From Nemertoderma westbladi (Eukaryota > Xenacoelomorpha > Nemertodermatida > Nemertodermatidae): 64,000 bases of DNA. Position 1 is the first letter of the stretch; each line of letters opens with the position of its first letter. This document shows positions 13,499 through 27,824 of this stretch, in pieces. The stretch is from positions 1 through 64,000 of the forward strand of contig JAUCBJ010007690.1 in assembly GCA_032718475.1 (NCBI GenBank), written 5' to 3'. The translations under genes and the position numbers were made by a program. The notes below the pieces were generated by a model that did not search any database, was not told the origin of the DNA, and saw nothing but the letters and a program-made list of their open reading frames with translations.

Positions 13499-15132
13499 TA
13501 GTGTAGGTCTGGGGGGGCGGGAGTTGCATTTACGAGAGTAAGAAAAATAAATTCTCGTAGATTCCACCCTGTTGTATTCAAATATAATGGGCACAACACC
13601 ATATATATATAATAAATAAATAAAGAAAATTATGTACAGTAGAAAATACGACACTGTTGTGAGACTACATATCATACTGTAGGCAGGTAGGAAACCGAAA
13701 TACAGTAGCGAGGTCTACATAGAAAAACATATATATGTTAAAACTGAAAGAAAGTAAAAAATTGAAACAGTTATAATATCATGTATGTACGATATTATAT
13801 TAAAATAAAGTATAAAGTACACAAAAAGTAACTTTATTTGGTAAGTAACGTAATTACTAAATTAGGTTTTATGTAATTTATTAAAAATAGGTAACTTAGT
13901 AAGAGGGACAGTTATAGCTATAAAATTATTACACATGTCAGAAATAACTGACTTGTAGGGAGTTAGAGTAACAATTATAGTAAATTTACGAAATCTACAT
14001 CACCAATAAAATTCACAAATCAGACAGGAGATTTGACGACAGCAAAACAGTTGAGAGATAAAATAAATCGACAGCAATGTTCAGTTTCATTGGACTGGCC
14101 ACCCACTGAACGACTGATATTAACTAACGATTAGACGAGTACGAGTACAGCTCGATAGTGACGGACAATCATACTCGAACTCGAGCATTGACACAACTCA
14201 TAGTAATATATAAATCACTTCTCCGTGTGCAAGTGTGTGCGTGTGAAAATGTATGCGTGCGTGAATTACACAAAAAAAAAAAAAAAATAAAAAAAATAAA
14301 AAAAAAAAATATTACTCCCTAGAAATATTTAAATGGAATGGGCGAGTAATATCTCATTATGAGATACTACCCTAATGGGAAGTTGTGAATAAGTAGAATA
14401 GTGAATAAGTATCAACTTGATGCTTCAACACAAAGGTTGTTAAGACAATTTGTGTGGCATCGGATAGACAAAATAATTTATATCAGATATAAATAATTTG
14501 TGAATGTGCAAAAATGTGTGAAAACTGACATACTTAGCGTAATCAGTGTAAGCACATAGGAAAGGTAACATACTCAAATAATTACCTTCCCGACATCGTG
14601 TAGAAACATACATAATGTAATTTCTACTCAGTGAGTGAGAGGATCGATGTAATATCCAACCCGCGAAATGTGTGTGAATTCCAGACATGTGCAGATATGG
14701 ACATCGGAGCGGACAAACTAATATGTGTTAAATACAAAATTAGTGTGTTGAGAGTGCTTTAACTCAAGTTTAGAGTACATCAGTGGATTTATGACATCCA
14801 CCAAAATACAGGCAGGGTACACCACACCCACTAAGGAACCTAACATGTCTTCAAAGACACGAAGGCACCGTCCACACCTATGATATGCAAGCAATGGGCT
14901 TCATACATAGGATGGATTACTCTAGTAATCCGGGATAGGGAGCTCAATAAATTGAACTCACCAACTCCATACATTTTTTTTTGTCAAAACGTGAAAACAG
15001 GAAAATATTGTGATCGCGTCTAATACTGAGATTCTGGATTCAAATCCGGAATATCACAAAAAAACGGACAAAGAGACTGGATGTTAAGTTTAGATATCAT
15101 CCCCATCAGCATGGGTGATGACATGGGGGGAG
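13499..15132 (+). other. BEL 3' non-coding region
   Basis: 1.6 kb between the pol stop and the 3' LTR, with no credible reading frame on either strand. It is AT-rich, with an AT/ATAA microsatellite near 13600-13625, a long interrupted A-run at about 14272-14310 and AATAAA motifs near 13610 and 14947. Some BEL elements carry an env-like gene here; none is visible. Confidence 0.75.
15125..15132 (+). other. Polypurine tract of BEL element
   Basis: GGGGGGAG directly abuts the TG of the 3' LTR, where plus-strand priming occurs in LTR retrotransposons. Confidence 0.75.
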
Positions 15133-15798
15133 TGTTAACGGATCCAGGTCGTCCCGTCCGCTATCACTTGGTCCCATCCAAATTACCACTCAATATATGA
15201 GTGCCAATATGACTCCCATTAAAGAGCCACTCCAATAATAGTAACACGTGGTACCAAAAAACCAATTTAGCGATACCCATACTGGCTGTTAACCCACAGG
15301 GTGTACTGTAGGGATCGCATTATTATTATAAGGTGCTAACATTATTGCCTTGCCAATTACTCATCCTTAGAGGTTCCAACAGTGGAGAGCCAATGACAAG
15401 CCACAAACCAAAACCAGCTGACACATATCTGATATAATCCTATGTGGCTACTGTACTAACCTCAGATGCACACCTCAGCATATCAAGGTGCAGTACACAT
15501 TTACGCCTGATAGTGTTGTATCGGTAGGTAGCCAGCAGACATTCAATACGGACCGAACTCAAATATTTATTACCAGTCAGTCATTAAGCTCCCGTTAACC
15601 TCCAAGGACGAGTAACCAGCACCACTACAGTTGCGTTGTGCAGTTACTAACGGCCATTATTACAATTAATCACCTACAAACTATTATCTGCTCCTTTTCT
15701 TATAACTCTGGTTACCTCCGCATACTTCAAAGCAGCAAAGCACCAACCTCAAGTGTGTCTCGGAGGCCCGTTTCGGACTGCACCCCGATCCGGGCACA
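15133..15798 (+). repeat. 3' LTR of BEL element
   Basis: 666 bp, same ends and same sequence as the 5' LTR apart from T at 15726. It is followed directly by CATTG of the target duplication and then by satellite in phase. Confidence 0.95.
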
Positions 15799-15803
15799 CA
15801 TTG
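15799..15803. other. BEL element target-site duplication, right copy
   Basis: CATTG identical to 9178-9182; the following CATAATTAATT is the continuation of the interrupted satellite unit. Confidence 0.85.
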
Positions 15804-15870
15804 CATAATTAATTCCGGTAATTATTCATTATAACATTGCATAATTAATTCAGGTATTGATTCATTATAA

Positions 15871-18800
15871 CATTGCATAATTAATTCAGGTATTGATTCA
15901 TTATAACATTGCATAATTAATTCAGGTATTGATTCATTGTAACATTGCATAATTAATTCAGGTATTGATTCATTATAACATTGCATAATTAATTCAGGTA
16001 TTGATTCATTATAACATTGCATAATTAATTCAGGTATTGATTCATTGTAACATTGCATAATAATTAATTCATGTGTTTATTCATTATAAAATTGCATAAT
16101 TAATTCAGGTATTGATTCATTATAACATTGCATAATTAATTCCGGTAATTATTCATTATAACATTGCATAATTAATTCAGGTATTGATTCATTATAACAT
16201 TGCATAATTAATTCAGGTATTGATTCATTGTAACATTGCATAATTAATTCAGGTTTTGATTCATTATAACATTGCATAATTAATTCAGGTATTGATTCAT
16301 TGTAACATTGCATAATTAATTCAGGTATTGATTCATTATAACATTGCATAATTAATTCAGGTATTGATTCATTGTAACATTGCATAATTAATTCAGGTTT
16401 TGATTCATTATAACATTGCATAATTAATTCAGGTATTGATTCATTGTAACATTGCATAATTAATTCTGGTATTGATTCATTGTAACATTGCATAATTAAT
16501 TCAGGTATTGATTCATTATAACATTGCATAATTAATTCAGGTATTGATTCATTGTAACATTGCATAATTAATTCAGGTTTTGATTCATTATAACATTGCA
16601 TAATTAATTCAGGTATTGATTCATTGTAACATTGCATAATTAATTCAGGTATTGATTCATTATAACATTGCATAATTAATTCAGGTATTGATTCATTGTA
16701 ACATTGCATAATTAATTCTGGTATTGATTCATTGTAACATTGTATAATAATTAATTCAGGTATTGATTCATTTATAACATTGAAAAATTAATTCTGGTAT
16801 TGATTAATTGTAACATTGTATAATAATTAATTCAGGTATTGATTCATTGTAACATTGCATAATTAATTCAGGTATTGATTCATTGTAACATTGCATAATT
16901 AATTCTGGTATTGATTCATTGTAACATTGTATAATAATTAATTCTGGTATCGATTCATTATAACATTGCATAATTAATTCAGGTATTGATTCATTGTAAC
17001 ATTGCATAATTAATTCTGGTATTGATTCATTATAACATTGCATAATTAATTCAGGTATTGATTCATTGTAACATTGCATAATTAATTCTGGTATTGATTC
17101 ATTATAACATTGCATAATTAATTCTGGTATTTATTCATTATAACATTGCATAATTAATTCAGGTATTGATTCATTATAACATTGCATAATTAATTCAGGT
17201 ATTGATTCATTGTAACATTGCATAATTAATTCAGGTATTGATTCATTATAACATTGCATAATTAATTCAGGTATTGATTCATTGTAACATTGCATAATTA
17301 ATTCAGGTATTGATTCATTATAACATTGCATAATTAATTCAGGTATTGATTCATTGTAACATTGCATAATTAATTCAGGTATTGATTCATTATAACATTG
17401 CATAATTAATTCAGGTATTGATTCATTGTAACATTGCATAATTAATTCAGGTATTGATTCATTATAACATTGCATAATTAATTCAGGTATTGATTCATTA
17501 TAACATTGCATAATTAATTCCGGTAATTATTCATTATAACATTGCATAATTAATTCAGGTATTGATTCATTATAACATTGCATAATTAATTCAGGTATTG
17601 ATTCATTATAACATTGCATAATTAATTCAGGTATTGATTCATTGTAACATTGCATAATTAATTCAGGTATTGATTCATTATAACATTGCATAATTAATTC
17701 AGGTATTGATTCATTATAACATTGCATAATTAATTCAGGTATTGATTCATTGTAACATTGCATAATAATTAATTCATGTGTTTATTCATTATAAAATTGC
17801 ATAATTAATTCAGGTATTGATTCATTATAACATTGCATAATTAATTCAGGTATTGATTCATTGTAACATTGCATAATTAATTCAGGTATTGATTCATTAT
17901 AACATTGCATAATTAATTCAGGTATTGATTCATTATAACATTGCATAATTAATTCAGGTATTGATTCATTATAACATTGCATAATTAATTCAGGTATTGA
18001 TTCATTGTAACATTGCATAATTAATTCAGGTATTGATTCATTGTAACATTGCATAATTAATTCAGGTATTGATTCATTATAACATTGCATAATTAATTCT
18101 GGTATTGATTCATTATAACATTGCATAATTAATTCTGGTATTGATTCATTATAACATTGCATAATTAATTCAGGTATTGATTCATTGTAACATTGCATAA
18201 TAATTAATTCATGTGTTTATTCATTATAAAATTGCATAATTAATTCAGGTATTGATTCATTGTAACATTGCATAATTAATTCAGGTATTGATTCATTATA
18301 ACATTGCATAATTAATTCAGGTATTGATTCATTATAACATTGCATAATTAATTCTGGTATTGATTCATTATAACATTGCATAATTAATTCAGGTATTGAT
18401 TCATTGTAACATTGCATAATAATTAATTCATGTGTTTATTCATTATAAAATTGCATAATTAATTCAGGTATTGATTCATTATAACATTGCATAATTAATT
18501 CAGGTATTGATTCATTGTAACATTGCATAATAATTAATTCATGTGTTTATTCATTATAAAATTGCATAATTAATTCAGGTATTGATTCATTATAACATTG
18601 CATAATTAATTCAGGTTTTGATTCATTGTAACATTGTATAATAATTAATTCAGGTATTGATTCATTATAACATTGCATAATTAATTCAGGTATTGATTCA
18701 TTATAACATTGCATAATTAATTCCGGTAATTATTCATTATAACATTGCATAATTAATTCAGGTATTGATTCATTATAACATTGCATAATTAATTCAGGTA

Positions 18801-21800
18801 TTGATTCATTGTAACATTGCATAATTAATTCAGGTATTGATTCATTATAACATTGCATAATTAATTCAGGTATTGATTCATTGTAACATTGCATAATTAA
18901 TTCAGGTATTGATTCATTATAACATTGCATAATTAATTCAGGTATTGATTCATTATAACATTGCATAATTAATTCAGGTATTGATTCATTGTAACATTGC
19001 ATAATAATTAATTCATGTGTTTATTCATTATAAAATTGCATAATTAATTCAGGTATTGATTCATTATAACATTGCATAATTAATTCAGGTATTGATTCAT
19101 TGTAACATTGCATAATTAATTCAGGTATTGATTCATTATAACATTGCATAATTAATTCAGGTATTGATTCATTATAACATTGCATAATTAATTCAGGTAT
19201 TGATTTATTGTAACATTGCATAATAATTAATTCATGTGTTTATTCATTATAAAATTGCATAATTAATTCAGGTATTGATTCATTATAACATTGCATAATT
19301 AATTCAGGTATTGATTCATTGTAACATTGCATAATAATTAATTCATGTGTTTATTCATTATAAAATTGCATAATTAATTCAGGTATTGATTCATTATAAC
19401 ATTGCATAATTAATTCAGGTTTTGATTCATTGTAACATTGTATAATAATTAATTCAGGTATTGATTCATTATAACATTGCATAATTAATTCAGGTATTGA
19501 TTCATTATAACATTGCATAATTAATTCCGGTAATTATTCATTATAACATTGCATAATTAATTCAGGTATTGATTCATTGTAACATTGTATAATAATTAAT
19601 TCAGGTATTGATTCATTATAACATTGCATAATTAATTCAGGTATTGATTCATTGTAACATTGCATAATTAATTCAGGTATTGATTCATTATAACATTGCA
19701 TAATTAATTCAGGTATTGATTCATTATAACATTGCATAATTAATTCAGGTATTGATTCATTGTAACATTGCATAATTAATTCAGGTATTGATTCATTATA
19801 ACATTGCATAATTAATTCAGGTATTGATTCATTTATAACATTAAAAATTAATTCAGGTATTGATTCATTGTAACATTGCATAATAATTACTTCAGGTGTT
19901 TATTCATTATAACATTGCATAACTAATTCAGGTATTGATTCATTGTAACATTGCATAATTAATTCAGGTATTGATTCATTTATAACATTAAAAATTAATT
20001 CAGGTATTGATTCATTGTAACATTGCATAATTAATTCAGGTATTGATTCATTTATAACATTAAAAATTAATTCAGGTATTGATTCATTGTAACATTGCAT
20101 AATAATTACTTCAGGTGTTTATTCATTATAACATTGCATAATTAATTCTGGTATTGATTCATTGTAACATTGTATAATAATTAATTCAGGTATTGATTCA
20201 TTATAACATTGCATAATTAATTCAGGTATTGATTCATTGTAACATTGCATAATTAATTCAGGTATTGATTCATTATAACATTGCATAATTAATTCAGGTA
20301 TTGATTCATTATAACATTGCATAATTAATTCAGGTATTGATTCATTGTAACATTGCATAATTAATTCAGGTATTGATTCATTATAACATTGCATAATTAA
20401 TTCAGGTATTGATTCATTTATAACATTAAAAATTAATTCAGGTATTGATTCATTGTAACATTGCATAATAATTACTTCAGGTGTTTATTCATTATAACAT
20501 TGCATAACTAATTCAGGTATTGATTCATTGTAACATTGCATAATAATTAATTCAGGCAATAATTCAATTATAACATTGAAAAATTAATTCTGGTTTTGAT
20601 TCATTGTAACATTGCATAATAATTAATTCAGGTATTGATTCATTTATAACATTGAAAAATTAATTCTGGTATTGATTCATTGTAACATTGCATAATAATT
20701 AATTCAGGTATTGATTCATTTATTATATTGAAAAATTATTACAGGTATTGATTCCTTGTAACAATGCATAATAATTAATTCAGGTATTGATTCATTTATT
20801 ATATTGAAAAATTATTACAGGTATTGATTCCTTGTAACAATGCATAATAATTAATTCAGGTATTGATTCATTGTAACATTGCATAATTAATTCAGGTATT
20901 GATTCATTATAACATTGCATAATTAATTCAGGTATTGATTCATTGTAACATTGCATAATTAATTCAGGTATTGATTCATTATAACATTGCATAATTAATT
21001 CAGGTATTGATTCATTATAACATTGCATAATTAATTCAGGTATTGATTCATTGTAACATTGCATAATAATTAATTCATGTGTTTATTCATTATAAAATTG
21101 CATAATTAATTCAGGTATTGATTCATTATAACATTGCATAATTAATTCCGGTAATTATTCATTATAACATTGCATAATTAATTCAGGTATTGATTCATTA
21201 TAACATTGCATAATTAATTCAGGTATTGATTCATTGTAACATTGCATAATTAATTCAGGTTTTGATTCATTATAACATTGCATAATTAATTCAGGTATTG
21301 ATTCATTGTAACATTGCATAATTAATTCAGGTATTGATTCATTATAACATTGCATAATTAATTCAGGTATTGATTCATTGTAACATTGCATAATTAATTC
21401 AGGTTTTGATTCATTATAACATTGCATAATTAATTCAGGTATTGATTCATTGTAACATTGCATAATTAATTCTGGTATTGATTCATTGTAACATTGCATA
21501 ATTAATTCAGGTATTGATTCATTATAACATTACATAATTAATTCAGGTATTGATTCATTGTAACATTGCATAATTAATTCAGGTTTTGATTCATTATAAC
21601 ATTGCATAATTAATTCAGGTATTGATTCATTGTAACATTGCATAATTAATTCAGGTATTGATTCATTATAACATTGCATAATTAATTCAGTTATTGATTC
21701 ATTGTAACATTGCATAATTAATTCTGGTATTGATTCATTGTAACATTGTATAATAATTAATTCAGGTATTGATTCATTTATAACATTGAAAAATTAATTC

Positions 21801-24800
21801 TGGTATTGATTCATTGTAACATTGTATAATAATTAATTCAGGTATTGATTCATTGTAACATTGCATAATTAATTCAGGTATTGATTCATTGTAACATTGC
21901 ATAATTAATTCTGGTATTGATTCATTGTAACATTGTATAATAATTAATTCTGGTATTGATTCATTATAACATTGCATAATTAATTCAGGTATTGATTCAT
22001 TGTAACATTGCATAATTAATTCTGGTATTGATTCATTATAACATTGCATAATTAATTCAGGTATTGATTCATTGTAACATTGCATAATTAATTCTGGTAT
22101 TGATTCATTATAACATTGCATAATTAATTCTGGTATTTATTCATTATAACATTGCATAATTAATTCAGGTATTGATTCATTATAACATTGCATAATTAAT
22201 TCAGGTATTGATTCATTGTAACATTGCATAATTAATTCAGGTATTGATTCATTATAACATTGCATAATTAATTCAGGTATTGATTCATTGTAACATTGCA
22301 TAATTAATTCAGGTATTGATTCATTATAACATTGCATAATTAATTCAGGTATTGATTCATTGTAACATTGCATAATTAATTCAGGTATTGATTCATTATA
22401 ACATTGCATAATTAATTCAGGTATTGATTCATTGTAACATTGCATAATTAATTCAGGTATTGATTCATTATAACATTGCATAATTAATTCAGGTATTGAT
22501 TCATTATAACATTGCATAATTAATTCCGGTAATTATTCATTATAACATTGCATAATTAATTCAGGTATTGATTCATTATAACATTGCATAATTAATTCAG
22601 GTATTGATTCATTATAACATTGCATAATTAATTCAGGTATTGATTCATTGTAACATTGCATAATTAATTCAGGTATTGATTCATTATAACATTGCATAAT
22701 TAATTCAGGTATTGATTCATTATAACATTGCATAATTAATTCAGGTATTGATTCATTGTAACATTGCATAATAATTAATTCATGTGTTTATTCATTATAA
22801 AATTGCATAATTAATTCAGGTATTGATTCATTATAACATTGCATAATTAATTCAGGTATTGATTCATTGTAACATTGCATAATTAATTCAGGTATTGATT
22901 CATTATAACATTGCATAATTAATTCAGGTATTGATTCATTATAACATTGCATAATTAATTCAGGTATTGATTCATTATAACATTGCATAATTAATTCAGG
23001 TATTGATTCATTGTAACATTGCATAATTAATTCAGGTATTGATTCATTGTAACATTGCATAATTAATTCAGGTATTGATTCATTATAACATTGCATAATT
23101 AATTCTGGTATTGATTCATTATAACATTGCATAATTAATTCTGGTATTGATTCATTATAACATTGCATAATTAATTCAGGTATTGATTCATTGTAACATT
23201 GCATAATAATTAATTCATGTGTTTATTCATTATAAAATTGCATAATTAATTCAGGTATTGATTCATTGTAACATTGCATAATTAATTCAGGTATTGATTC
23301 ATTATAACATTGCATAATTAATTCAGGTATTGATTCATTATAACATTGCATAATTAATTCTGGTATTGATTCATTATAACATTGCATAATTAATTCAGGT
23401 ATTGATTCATTGTAACATTGCATAATAATTAATTCATGTGTTTATTCATTATAAAATTGCATAATTAATTCAGGTATTGATTCATTATAACATTGCATAA
23501 TTAATTCAGGTATTGATTCATTGTAACATTGCATAATAATTAATTCATGTGTTTATTCATTATAAAATTGCATAATTAATTCAGGTATTGATTCATTATA
23601 ACATTGCATAATTAATTCAGGTTTTGATTCATTGTAACATTGTATAATAATTAATTCAGGTATTGATTCATTATAACATTGCATAATTAATTCAGGTATT
23701 GATTCATTATAACATTGCATAATTAATTCCGGTAATTATTCATTATAACATTGCATAATTAATTCAGGTATTGATTCATTATAACATTGCATAATTAATT
23801 CAGGTATTGATTCATTGTAACATTGCATAATTAATTCAGGTATTGATTCATTATAACATTGCATAATTAATTCAGGTATTGATTCATTGTAACATTGCAT
23901 AATTAATTCAGGTATTGATTCATTATAACATTGCATAATTAATTCAGGTATTGATTCATTATAACATTGCATAATTAATTCAGGTATTGATTCATTGTAA
24001 CATTGCATAATAATTAATTCATGTGTTTATTCATTATAAAATTGCATAATTAATTCAGGTATTGATTCATTATAACATTGCATAATTAATTCAGGTATTG
24101 ATTCATTGTAACATTGCATAATTAATTCAGGTATTGATTCATTATAACATTGCATAATTAATTCAGGTATTGATTCATTATAACATTGCATAATTAATTC
24201 AGGTATTGATTTATTGTAACATTGCATAATAATTAATTCATGTGTTTATTCATTATAAAATTGCATAATTAATTCAGGTATTGATTCATTATAACATTGC
24301 ATAATTAATTCAGGTATTGATTCATTGTAACATTGCATAATAATTAATTCATGTGTTTATTCATTATAAAATTGCATAATTAATTCAGGTATTGATTCAT
24401 TATAACATTGCATAATTAATTCAGGTTTTGATTCATTGTAACATTGTATAATAATTAATTCAGGTATTGATTCATTATAACATTGCATAATTAATTCAGG
24501 TATTGATTCATTATAACATTGCATAATTAATTCCGGTAATTATTCATTATAACATTGCATAATTAATTCAGGTATTGATTCATTGTAACATTGTATAATA
24601 ATTAATTCAGGTATTGATTCATTATAACATTGCATAATTAATTCAGGTATTGATTCATTGTAACATTGCATAATTAATTCAGGTATTGATTCATTATAAC
24701 ATTGCATAATTAATTCAGGTATTGATTCATTATAACATTGCATAATTAATTCAGGTATTGATTCATTGTAACATTGCATAATTAATTCAGGTATTGATTC

Positions 24801-25882
24801 ATTATAACATTGCATAATTAATTCAGGTATTGATTCATTTATAACATTAAAAATTAATTCAGGTATTGATTCATTGTAACATTGCATAATAATTACTTCA
24901 GGTGTTTATTCATTATAACATTGCATAACTAATTCAGGTATTGATTCATTGTAACATTGCATAATTAATTCAGGTATTGATTCATTTATAACATTAAAAA
25001 TTAATTCAGGTATTGATTCATTGTAACATTGCATAATTAATTCAGGTATTGATTCATTTATAACATTAAAAATTAATTCAGGTATTGATTCATTGTAACA
25101 TTGCATAATAATTACTTCAGGTGTTTATTCATTATAACATTGCATAATTAATTCTGGTATTGATTCATTGTAACATTGTATAATAATTAATTCAGGTATT
25201 GATTCATTATAACATTGCATAATTAATTCAGGTATTGATTCATTGTAACATTGCATAATTAATTCAGGTATTGATTCATTATAACATTGCATAATTAATT
25301 CAGGTATTGATTCATTATAACATTGCATAATTAATTCAGGTATTGATTCATTGTAACATTGCATAATTAATTCAGGTATTGATTCATTATAACATTGCAT
25401 AATTAATTCAGGTATTGATTCATTTATAACATTAAAAATTAATTCAGGTATTGATTCATTGTAACATTGCATAATAATTACTTCAGGTGTTTATTCATTA
25501 TAACATTGCATAACTAATTCAGGTATTGATTCATTGTAACATTGCATAATAATTAATTCAGGCAATAATTCAATTATAACATTGAAAAATTAATTCTGGT
25601 TTTGATTCATTGTAACATTGCATAATAATTAATTCAGGTATTGATTCATTTATAACATTGAAAAATTAATTCTGGTATTGATTCATTGTAACATTGCATA
25701 ATAATTAATTCAGGTATTGATTCATTTATTATATTGAAAAATTATTACAGGTATTGATTCCTTGTAACAATGCATAATAATTAATTCAGGTATTGATTCA
25801 TTTATTATATTGAAAAATTATTACAGGTATTGATTCCTTGTAACAATGCATAATAATTAATTCAGGTATTGATTCATTGTAA
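15871..25882. repeat. 5,006-bp tandem duplication of satellite
   Basis: Copies 15871-20876 and 20877-25882 lie end to end. The whole series of variant units in the first recurs 5,006 bp later: frame starts 16149, 17131, 17527, 17782, 18217, 18730, 19021, 19534, 19900 and 20119 map to 21155, 22137, 22533, 22788, 23223, 23736, 24027, 24540, 24906 and 25125. In the stretches I compared there were few substitutions (for example TTCAGGTATT against TTCAGTTATT at 21691). Correspondence is lost at 15.87 and 20.88 kb, which fixes the ends. Confidence 0.9.
18424..19534. repeat. 804-bp and 585-bp higher-order repeats inside the 5-kb unit
   Basis: The series from CATGTGTTTATTC at about 18430 to GGTAATTATTC at 18730 is repeated at about 19234-19534, an 804-bp offset. 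Just to the right, the block starting 19534 recurs at 20119 (585-bp offset), including the odd ACATTAAAAATT unit. Both are carried again in the second 5-kb copy. Confidence 0.7.
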
Positions 25883-27250
25883 CAATGCATAATAATTAAT
25901 TCAGGTATTGATTCATTGTAACAATGCATAATAATTAATTCAGGTATTGATTCATTGTAACATTGCATAATAATTAATTCAGGCAATAATTCAATTATAA
26001 CATTGAAAAATTAATTCTGTTTTTGATTCATTGTAACATTGCATAATAATTATTTCAGGTATTGATTCATTTATAACATTGAAAAATTAATTCTGGTATT
26101 GATTCATTGTAACATTGCATAATAATTAATTCAGGTATTGATTCATTTATTATATTGAAAAATTATTACAGGTATTGATATCTTGTAACAATGCATAATA
26201 ATTAATTCAGGTATTGATTCATTTATAACATTGAAAAATTAATTCAGGTATTGATTCCTTGTCATTGCATAATTAATTCTGGTAATTATTCATTGTAACA
26301 TTGTATAATAATTAATTCAGGTATTGATTCATTTATAACATTGAAAAATTAATTCTGGTATTGATTCATTGTAACATTGCATAATAATTAATTCAGGTAT
26401 TGTTTCATATATAAGATTGAAAAATTAATTCAGATATTGATTCATTGTAAAATTGCATAATAATTAATTCAGGTGTTTATTCATTATAACATTGCATAAT
26501 TAATTCAGGTATTGATTCATTATAACATTGCATAATTAATTCAGGTATTGATTCATTGTAACATTGCATAATTAATTCTGGTATTGATTCATTATAACAT
26601 TGCACAATTAATTCAGGTTTTGATTCATTGTAACATTGCATAATTAATTCTGGTATTGATTCATTATTACATTGCATAATAATTAATTCTGGTATTGATT
26701 CATTGTAACATTGCATAATTAATTCAGATATTGATTCATTATAACATTGCATAATTAATTCAGGTATTGATTCATTGTAACATTGCATAATTAATTCAGG
26801 TATTGATTCATTATAACATTGCATAATTAATTCAGGTATTTATTCATTTATAACATTGTATAATTAATTCTGGTATTGATTCATTTATAACATTGCATAA
26901 TTAATTCCGGCAATTATTCATTATAACATTGCATAATTAATTCTGGTATTGATTAATTGTAATATTGGATAATTAATTCAGGTATTGATTCATTTATAAC
27001 ATTAAAAATTAATTCAGGTATTGATTCATTGTAACATTGCATAATAATTACTTCAGGTGTTTATTCATTATAACATTGCATAACTAATTCAGGTATTGAT
27101 TCATTGTAACATTGCATAATAATTAATTCAGGCAATAATTCAATTATAACATTGAAAAATTAATTCTGGTTTTGATTCATTGTAACATTGCATAATAATT
27201 AATTCAGGTATTGATTCATTTATAACATTGAAAAATTAATTCTGGTATTG

Positions 27251-27266
27251 ATTCATTGTAACATTG
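27251..27266. other. 16-bp target-site duplication, left copy
   Basis: ATTCATTGTAACATTG before the insertion is repeated at 27992-28007 after it. The repeat continues in phase from the right copy, so the duplication is not just the ordinary array period. Confidence 0.75.
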
Positions 27267-27824
27267 GTCTTCGGGGACTTAATCGCGTCCGCGTTCGGGG
27301 GCTCGTGCGTCCAGCGTGAGGTTACGCTGGCGTCCGGCTACCTGGACAGACAGGGCCGCGAGGTGGGTGGAGTAAGGGCGGACCTTCTGGCGAGGGGAGT
27401 CTGGGCCGAACAGAGGGTGGCGTCATTTGACATTGCGGTTGTAAACGCTGACGCCCCCTCTTATGTTAACCGGTCCCTAGACTCCGTTCTCCAGCAGAGG
27501 GTCCGCGCCAAGAAGGTACACTATGCCGCAGTGTGCGAGGACCGTCGGATCTCCTTCACCCCCCTAGTCGGAACCACCGACGGGGTGTGGTGCAAGGAGG
27601 CCGATATCCTAATCAGCCACCTCGCGGAGACCCTGGTGGCCCGGCAGCGTGGGATGCGCGAGCGAGGCCTAGCCTGTGTGCTGGGCGGAGTGCGGAGGCG
27701 CCTATTGTTTGCGCTGCTGCGCTCAAACTCCCTGTGCCTGCGTGGCGGTAGGCGGCCATGGAGGGCGCTCGGGTTTGGGGACGGTGCCGGTCTGCGGGGG
27801 TTTGACCTCCAAGACCGGTACTGA
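27267..27824 (+). pseudogene. C-terminal fragment of retroelement protein (FTPLV-type domain)
   Basis: 185 codons from the insertion edge to TGA 27822-27824, with no start of its own: the first codon is the truncation point and a TTG just before it belongs to the satellite. It matches, from memory of the family, the C-terminal region found after reverse transcriptase in many animal retroelements: RADLLARGVW (37-46), FDIAVVNADAPSY (54-66), FTPLVGTTDG (97-106) and FALLRSNSLCLRGGR (148-162). The acidic residues of the first two blocks may be a nuclease core, which is inference. Frame is intact, so the insertion is not old. The exact element clade is unresolved. Confidence 0.6.

Larger units (their letters stand above)
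9183..15798 (+). mobile_element. BEL/Pao LTR retrotransposon, internally deleted, recent
   Basis: A 6,616-bp element nested in the satellite. It has matched 666-bp LTRs (TGTTAACGG ... GGGCACA), a 5-bp CATTG target duplication, one 1,163-codon reading frame, a 1.6-kb non-coding 3' region and a purine tract before the 3' LTR. The order reverse transcriptase - RNase H - integrase - C-terminal domain, the YVDD box and the A17-type region assign it to BEL/Pao. By reading, the two LTRs differ at one base (C at 9776, T at 15726), so insertion is recent. Gag, protease and the N-terminal half of the reverse transcriptase are missing compared with full BEL elements, so it probably moved using proteins supplied by an intact relative. 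No env-like gene is visible. Confidence 0.93.
15799..27266. repeat. 36-bp satellite array, middle block
   Basis: Same unit as the left block but with other variants: 39-bp units (GCATAATAATTAATT), 37-bp units (CATTTATAACATTGAAAAATTAATT type), a CATGTGTTTATTCATTATAAAATTGC type spaced through 16070-24360, and an ACATTAAAAATT type at 19840-25430. The 42-bp ATGCAT-insert type is absent. Most of this block is a 5,006-bp tandem duplication. Units become more diverged from about 25.7 kb to the retroelement insertion at 27267. Confidence 0.97.

Noticed and set aside
14440-14688. Possible env-like gene in the BEL 3' region
   Set aside because: Short, on the wrong strand, with no signal peptide, membrane segment or Cys pattern.
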